The notes below the pieces were generated by a model, which worked only from the letters and a program-made list of their open reading frames with translations, was not told where the DNA came from and searched no databases. The translations under genes were made by a program, and so were the position numbers. A stretch of DNA of 64,000 bases from Erythrophleum ivorense (taxonomy: Eukaryota > Streptophyta > Magnoliopsida > Fabales > Fabaceae): the NCBI GenBank assembly GCA_026724425.1, contig JAIUCV010000018.1, positions 3,922,942 through 3,986,941 on the forward strand. Direction: 5' to 3'. This document shows positions 57,244 through 64,000 of the stretch, in pieces (the first letter of the stretch is position 1; each line of letters opens with the position of its first letter).

Positions 57244-58903
57244 TATTGCTCAAGCATATACGCAAGTATACGTATTGCAAAAGCAATATATTTATAAGAA
57301 AAGATCAATATCATAAGGATTTGTTGTCAAAACATTGTCAAGTACTAAAATTCACACTTTAACTTAAATCAAGCCTTGTTAAGTGTATGCTTGTCAAGTG
57401 TTGTCAAGTGTACTAAAACATTGTCAAGTGTTGGTGTTAAAAAAAATGATTATGCATTATAAGCTATACATAGTTTAAGGTTAGTATTTAGATTTCTTGG
57501 TGAATATTAGCATCTAGGATTATTAGTCCCTCTTGTATTTCATAGCAATTTACTTAACACTCAGTACTTTTGCTTTCAATGGTAATACATGTTGGTCTAG
57601 GTTTCACTTGTTCCTATAAGTATTCTTCCAAATCTTATATAGGGTTATCCAATTAATTTCATAATTCCTTATAAAACTAATTAAGATAAAATTGTTAGCA
57701 CAATACCTAATTGGAACATGTGAGGTTAATGAGAATATTCCTAACTCATTAACTAAACCATCCACCTTTTTAGTAAGTTTCAAGTACTCACACCACTCAA
57801 CTCTTGATCTAGCCTCGCTTTCCCTTTTAAGCAAACTATCAAATCAATCTAATTGTTAGCCAATCAATCAGAGAACATGAAGCATGAAGTTGAATGAATA
57901 GATACTTACTATTGATTGCAAAGTTAGAGTGAGGAACAACTGCTAATCTATACAAAAGTTCCTAAAAATTCTAGATTAGGGAGTTTAGCTATTCATGTTC
58001 CTAAAAACCAAAGATAAAGTTGAAGTAAAAGTTAGATACATTAGAATCAATAATAAGAAAAGAAGGAAAGAAAAAACTCATAAATGGAGATTATTTCAGC
58101 TTCAATCTTCAATCCCTAGCTTCCCTTTACTTCAAGATGCCTTCTTAGCTTCTTCCTAACCTTTATACACTTGGAACAAAACAAAAACAACCCAGAGTGA
58201 TGGCTCCTTTTGTAGCAAAGGCCATATGAAGCAAGAAACCTTCAAGATTTTGGCAAAGAAAATGCAACGTTTTGATAAATGCTACGGTGAGTTTTTCTTC
58301 TGCATAGGTTGTGCTTGTTCTGTGCTATGGCACTGATAGTCTCTACCTCACAGCATGCCGTGGCATAACATGTTCATCATTAAGACTGCGTTTTGCTTTA
58401 ATCCACACCGCATCATAACTTATTCTCACCACATTGCATCTAGGTTATGTTTCCATTTATGCCGCGGTGCGTAACATCATGTCATGGTGTCTTCAGCTTT
58501 TATTTGACATTTCGCCATGTGGTGATGCATATGAGCTATGACGTAACTTGCCTTGCAAGCATCCCTTCATTTTCTTCCCTTCTAGTCATGACTTTATAGA
58601 TTTAGGCCATGACGAACTCTGAAAAATAGCAGCTACACATGCTCTAAAGCCTCTTTGACACAAGGAAACCCAATTCTCTCTTAAACACGTGCCCTACAGC
58701 AAAGGTAAAGTAAGATTACTTCTTAATATACTCAAAATTAAAAAAAAACCTATCATTTCCCAAGTAAAAATTGAGTATTAAGCTAATCATCCTCATTGTG
58801 TTTATTTCATCTATAAAAGTATTATTTATGCTATAATTAGAGGCTAAAACCATATTTATAAAGTGAAAATATGCACAATAACATGAATAATGAGAAATTA
58901 TCA
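57244..58903 (-). repeat. 5' LTR of the full-length Athila-like element
   Basis: 1660 bp; on the minus strand TGATAATTTCTC ... GAGCAATA (the terminal CA has mutated to TA). It aligns with 44286-45932 end to end. Near 57376-57435 the motif TTGTCAAGTGT is repeated about four times, which the 3' LTR lacks. Confidence 0.9.
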
Positions 58904-58908
58904 CTTGT

Positions 58909-61470
58909 CAGGAGGACTTGATCTAGAAAAAACTTTTTAAGGAGGAGAAGAATTTTCCAATCCTTAAAGGAGAAAAGGCGTTTACATGACAGAAGGCATA
59001 GAAGAAAGTATAGATGGTTTCAATAAGGAAGAAACCATACTAGAAAAGCTCAAAGCTTCCATTCAAACAAAGTATTGAATGTCAATGGTGGTAAGAAAAT
59101 AAAGATTTCTAAAATTAAACTCAAAAGATTTAAGCACTTTTGAACAGTGAATAGAAAAGTAGTGATATAAGGGGGTGTAGAAAATTTGTGAAGTGCTTCA
59201 AGGAAGTACTGGTAGACCTAAAAAAAGGGTCGAGCTGGTATTAGATATGTAAATGATATTGATACTCATATCTAATATGTTTTAAAAATGTTTCAAAATT
59301 TCTTGAAATGGCTTAACTTGAATTTGCATATTTTTGCAAGTCCTATAATATTATGTGTGTGTGTGTATATATATATACACATACATCTTCTATTCTTGTA
59401 TCCTAAAATTTTAAAATTACCATATTTCACATATGGTATTGCATTGAATTTGATATTCATGTCTATATAAGTCCTTGTTAAGATAAGGACGAGTGAGTAG
59501 CAAAAGTGAGAAATGAGTAAAAGTTAAAAGATAAATGTTTGTTTAAGGAACCATATGGCAAGGAAGGGTGACAACTTGAAAGGTGTAAGGTAGGAGAGTT
59601 GTAGGAGGGAGGTGGTTAGAGTTTTATTTTATTTTATTTTATTTTTAAGAAAGAGTGGAGGGTTGATGGGTTTTTGAGGTATGATAAGGGTTTTAGGAAT
59701 AGAGCCTGAAGTGACAATTTAGATTTGGTAAGACTAATAAAAGGTGGGTTTAGGTATAAAGGGCAACTCCATCATGGAATGAGATCCTCTCTTGTCTTCT
59801 CTCTAGTAACATATTAGTCCATATCTAATTCTTTTTTTCTTTAATTTAAAAAAATAATTATTTAAAAAAAAAGCATAATGAAGAACAAACACTCTCTTAA
59901 CTATGAACTTCCAAAAAAAATTAATGTTTAGGCTGAGAAAAAAAATTGTAAACCATACGAATCTGAATATGGATGGTCTAGATTTTATGGGAGAGATAAT
60001 GTAGAGAAGATTAAGGGAGAGGATCCAAATCTTTGCAAAAGAGGAAGCAATTTGGTATGTGCAGTAGGAGTATTTTTGACACTTAGCGTCTTCTTTCTTC
60101 TTTATCTAATTTTAAACTAAGGAAAAGTGATGCTTTTTTGATGCAATTCTTGGGGGTGCAAGGTAGGTCTTATGGAGATTTGAACTCGAGTTCCCTAGCT
60201 TGGCAACCAATTGTGGCAGCCAATTGAGTTACAATTGAACTTGTTTCAAATTTTCCTTTATACAATCTTAAGCTTGATGTGTTCAATTTAATTAATAACA
60301 ACTAATTCTTCCTTTACTTTTTATTTTCTAATCTCATGAAACAAGGAATTAATAAGAATTCTAACACTAGAACAAAAAGTCAAAATATCAACTGAACTAT
60401 CAGTTTAAAAAAATTAAAAATTCATTTAAAAATGTATCATTTTCAAGTAAACATTTGGGAAAATTAGTATGGAGGACCCATACCACTTAATATTTACTGG
60501 AAAGGACCTTAGAAAGCAAAATTACTTTGCAAGACCAAATGAAAACTAATGAACAAAAATACCTTTCTCTGTAACCTAAGTCATTTTAATCAAAACAAAT
60601 TTAAAAGCCCTCCAAACATGTACTTTTCTTTCTTGGACCTCCATTACCGTATTCGACTGTTTTCTCTTGCAATTGGTAATTGAAAATCCTTGGACAATGT
60701 CTCTCACCACCAATCACTTAAAATCCTTGGACAAGTTCTCATTGGATGGGCATCCTTCAATGGTTTTAAGGACGCATGCCAGAACTAGCCTTCGACGAGT
60801 TCTCCCACGGTCACAAATCTGTGAGAAGCAATGGTAAGTAGCACCTCTTTTTATCATTTGATAGGTCATAAGATTCAAACTTTTATTCCTTCTAAAATGC
60901 TAGTATGTACACGCTTTTGCATCAGAATCAAATGCATGTTTTGGTATTATTGGTTAAGGGAATTTGGGCAGTGAATGACGAGACTTTAGATTTAAATTTG
61001 TGGATATGAAATTCCTATTGGTTGTATGCTATTATGTATTGGATATTATTGATTTATTTGAAACCTAAATTTGGTTTTGCATTTTGGGATAAGTTATGAT
61101 AATCCAGTAGTAACACTATAATGGGTCTAAACCTAGGAGTAAAATTCTTTAATTCAATTAGCAAAGTCCCTAAACCTGTGAGTCAGAGTTCTAAAACTAT
61201 AAGTATGCAATGCGAAATCCCTAAAGATGGTGGTAAATTTGTTGAAATGTAGTAGTAACAGAATTAAACTTGGAAGTAAAGTGTCTAAAAACCCATTAGT
61301 GTAGAGAAACCTTTAATGATCATTTGCTTTTAAGTCTTTATTTGATGTAGTTTGCAAACTTATTAGTGTAGAGAAACCTCTTAAAACCCATAAGGCAGTA
61401 CAATGTGAATGAGTTGCTAGAAAAATTATGGCCCAACAAAATGGACTATAACATCATGGATTGCACCTTG
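58909..61470. other. AT-rich non-coding DNA
   Basis: No gene supported. It contains a (TG)n(TA)n microsatellite at about 59354-59385 and AT-rich repeats. A short open stretch near 60699-60832 is followed by a donor-like TGGTAAGT, but no partner exon was found. Confidence 0.4.
60135..60245 (-). mobile_element. possible tRNA-derived SINE
   Basis: On the minus strand a box-A-like GTAACTCAATTGG is followed about 45 bp later by box-B-like GAGTTCAAATCTC, then ACCTACCTTGCACCCCCAAG and a short A-rich tail. This is the layout of plant SINEs. No TSD was identified. Confidence 0.4.
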
Positions 61471-64000
61471 TGTAACACCCCAAAATTAATTAAGGTGTTA
61501 ATCATGGATTTAAATTAATTAAGAATAATTAATATGGGGTAACTGGATAAGTTAAGTGGATGGAGATTTTAGAGAGCTAAATTATTGAAACGGGTTTGAG
61601 ATTTAATTGGGATAGAAATTCTATCTAGGCCTAAATTAATAGATCATGAGAAGAGGCTAATGGAGGCCCAATGGGTTAGGTGCAGACCCAACCCAATTTA
61701 GTGTGATGGAGGCCCAAGATCCACCTTGTATAGACTCCTCTAAGAGGCCCAATAACCCTTGTGCAGACCCAAATTCTTGAGCTCTTCAAACTTGGCCCAA
61801 ACCTAATCAAACTTCAGCAACCCAATGCTTAAGAACTGGCCCAGTAAAATTCTGCAGCCTAACACTTTAAAACTAGCCCAACAAGTAAAAATCTGAAGCC
61901 CAAATGAAGATGGACCTTAAAGCAACCCATGACCCATCTTTGACCCAACTTAAACCCACATAAAACCCTAATGCTTCGGCCACTTTCTCATTTGCTGAAA
62001 CTCAAGAAGCAAAATTAGGAGGTTGACAAGGAGGCTAGGGTTGGGGGCAAGAATTCTATATTTTCTCACATTTCAAGCAAGATTAAGCCAAAATAATAGT
62101 TATACAACTTAATCCCCTCATTTTTCTCATTAATTTAGTCTGATTAGTTTTTTCAATTAGAGTATTTTCACTCTACCCAAAATCTGAAATGTGGGTGTTT
62201 GGGAATTTTCTTGGTGAAATTCGTAGGTTGAGGTTAGGGTTGACCTTAGGTGAGTTTAAACCCTCCATTTTGATGCTTTATTTGTTAATTTGAGACCCCT
62301 ATAGTTGATTTATAAAATGGGTATTAATTTTATACGAATTTGCTTAGGATTTTGGGTGGAATATTGAGTTTTCTGGTAGATGACACTTTAATCCGAATTT
62401 GGGATTGGTGGTGGCTAGTGCAAATTTGTCTACAAATGAGGTAACCGGGGTTTACATTAATTCCATGCATGTATCTGTTTTCATGTCATACTTGCTGTAT
62501 ATGAATGATTTGAAATGCTGAATGAATTGGTTGGCTATCTGTTGTATTATAATTGGACCTTGTGAGTCCATGGTGGAGTTGTGGTGCGGCTGCCACCCAT
62601 GTATGTGCTTCGATCGAGCACTGGGTTATGATCAAATCCTAGATGCATTGAGCCCTGGTTGTGCTCAATGGAGAGTAGGTGCCATGGACCGGCCTCTCCC
62701 GGTGTTAATGGCCTTTAACATGTGATAATAAAATTGCTAGTATGGGATAGTAATCATGATAGCCTAATTATTTCATTTACTGATATGATTGATATGATTC
62801 TAATGTTGATTTTGATTCATGCATATATGCTAATTAAACTGGATATATGATGGAATTGTCTTGGTTATTGAGATTTATATCTCACCCTATTTCATGGGTT
62901 AAAGATTTCAAGTGAAAGTGCTTCGGGTAAGGATAAGGGTAAGCAAGTGGATGAACATCCATGAGCTGAGGCCGGGTGTGGGGGAGCTACACTTGGTCTG
63001 AGTAGAATAGGGTAGATGCTAATTTTGTTAAGTCATGTATAACATCATCATGTATCTGTATTACCAAGTGTAGAAGTTTGTATTTTGATAATATAATGTG
63101 TACCTATGGAAGAGTAGACCTTACTTTAAATTGGTATTTGATGTATAGATTTATGATATCTACTATGAGCCTTGTTGAACTCTGATATAGCTTATTATTG
63201 GAAATGTAATCTTGCATATTGTTATGAACCCCTATTGATTGGGTATCAAGTGATAGCTGCTGATAGTTCATGAACTCCTGTTATTGTTATTTTACAAATT
63301 TGCTGACATATGAACTTGCTGATATAGGATAATTAGAGAAAAGAAATGGACCCTTAAATCTTGAATTAGAGAGGATAGATTAGTGCTGATAAATTAGGCT
63401 AATGAGAGCTATTTGGGCCCCACAATTAAGGTAGAGGGGCCTTGGGGGGGAGAAAGGAGAGTATGAGACTAGATTTTCAGAGTGTAGGACCAGAACGTAC
63501 TTCACCACAACTAAAATGGAGTTAGCCGCAGCCAATAGAGGCGAGGTTGCCCAAAGGGAGTGCCAGAGAGGAATTCACCGCGACGAAATTTTAGTTGGCC
63601 ACGGCGAAATGTGAGAGGTCAAACTGGGAGGCATCCAGAGAGAAGTTCACCGCGGCGAAGTGGGGAATTGGCCGTGGTGAACTTTTATGAAAATAAGCCA
63701 GGCATTCTAAAAAGGAATTGGCCGCGACGAAAGGAGGTATTGGCCGTAGCCAATATCGAGAAGCGAAATTGGGGTAAAATAGAAAGGAATTGGCCGCAGC
63801 TAAGAGTAATTAGGCTGCTGCGAATATGCTGAAACACTTATATTAACTAGAAAACCTTGGTTTTTCATATGTTAATCTCAAGGGATGATGTAGAGATATT
63901 AGGGTGAGTTATAATTGATGAGTAATAGAATCAAAGACGGGTAAATGAGTATTTGTTTCCCTTACGAACATAAGTGTTTATAATCGTATGATTGATGACT
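61471..64000 (+). mobile_element. start of a long LTR, continues past the window
   Basis: It begins TGTAACACCCCAAAATT, a typical start of long gypsy LTRs. It has a GC-richer block at 62540-62710 and a pyrimidine/AG-type stretch near 62880, followed by a palindrome cluster at 63.48-63.83 kb. This order resembles 16.75-21.2 kb. The 3' end and any TSD lie beyond the window. Confidence 0.5.
63503..63834. repeat. palindrome cluster, core TTCACCGCGGCGAA
   Basis: TTAGCCGCAGCCAA (63532), TTCACCGCGACGAA (63574), TTGGCCACGGCGAA (63595), TTCACCGCGGCGAA (63646-63659), TTGGCCGTGGTGAA (63668), TTGGCCGCGACGAA (63718) and TTGGCCGTAGCCAA (63740-63753). The open frame at 63560-63832 is produced by this repetition and is not a gene. 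Confidence 0.8.

Larger units (their letters stand above)
44286..58903 (-). mobile_element. full-length Athila-like Ty3/gypsy element
   Basis: 14618 bp with two LTRs and a perfect 5-bp TSD CTTGT (44281-44285 and 58904-58908). Minus-strand order: 5' LTR 58903-57244, primer site, gag, protease, RT/RNase H, integrase, ORF3, nested solo LTR, polypurine tract, 3' LTR 45932-44286. All genes are broken by stops and frameshifts and the LTRs differ visibly, so it is an old, inactive insertion. It is the only structurally complete element in the window. Confidence 0.93.

Noticed and set aside
62522..62725. Open frame of 67 codons, plus strand
   Set aside because: Lies in the GC-richer block of an LTR-like sequence; no recognised domain.
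63560..63832. Arg/Pro-rich open frame of 90 codons
   Set aside because: A repeat artefact of the palindrome cluster.

Overview
The window looks like nuclear DNA from a flowering plant. It is very AT-rich, has no bacterial-style gene packing, and consists mostly of layered LTR retrotransposons (Athila-like Ty3/gypsy and Ty1/copia), solo LTRs and small inverted-repeat transposons. One host gene can be assembled through it. The species cannot be named from this sequence. I found no rRNA, tRNA, CRISPR array or organellar gene.

Layout. 1-5.1 kb: non-coding DNA and copy 1 of a duplicated repeat segment. 5.09-6.50 kb: a solo LTR with a perfect 5-bp target-site duplication (TSD). 6.6-8.1 kb: small MITE-like elements. 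8.15-8.88 kb: a gypsy gag remnant. 8.9-9.47 kb: an island of palindromes and direct repeats. 9.47-16.75 kb: the 3' half of an Athila-like element on the minus strand (LTR, PPT, ORF3/env-like gene, palindrome-rich spacer, integrase, RNase H), cut off inside reverse transcriptase. 16.75-21.2 kb: LTR-like non-coding DNA. 21.2-24.65 kb: copy 2 of the duplicated segment, interrupted by a MITE.

24.7-34.7 kb: six small minus-strand exons with GT-AG splice sites and matching codon phases. Together they encode the C-terminal part of an FKBP-type peptidyl-prolyl isomerase-like protein. The introns hold a deleted copia element (itself carrying two hAT MITEs), a solo LTR with perfect TSD, and several AT-rich MITE-like repeats. 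The exons contain no stop codons. The 5' end of the gene was not found.

35.4-40.7 kb: a decayed plus-strand Ty1/copia element with two more copies of the same hAT MITE. 42.18-42.71 kb: a copia-type solo LTR with TSD. 43.3-44 kb: duplicated exon-like fragments. 44.29-58.90 kb: an old but structurally complete Athila-like element on the minus strand, with paired LTRs, perfect TSD, tRNA-Asp-type primer site, gag, protease, RT/RNase H, integrase, ORF3 and PPT, and a nested solo LTR. 58.9-61.5 kb: AT-rich non-coding DNA with a SINE candidate. 61.47 kb to the end: the start of another LTR.

The most unusual recurring signal is that the LTR-type sequences here carry clusters of short, degenerate GC-rich palindromes, a different core in each family. 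In one family the same palindromes also fill the spacer in front of ORF3. I could not test whether this is known, or run any database search.
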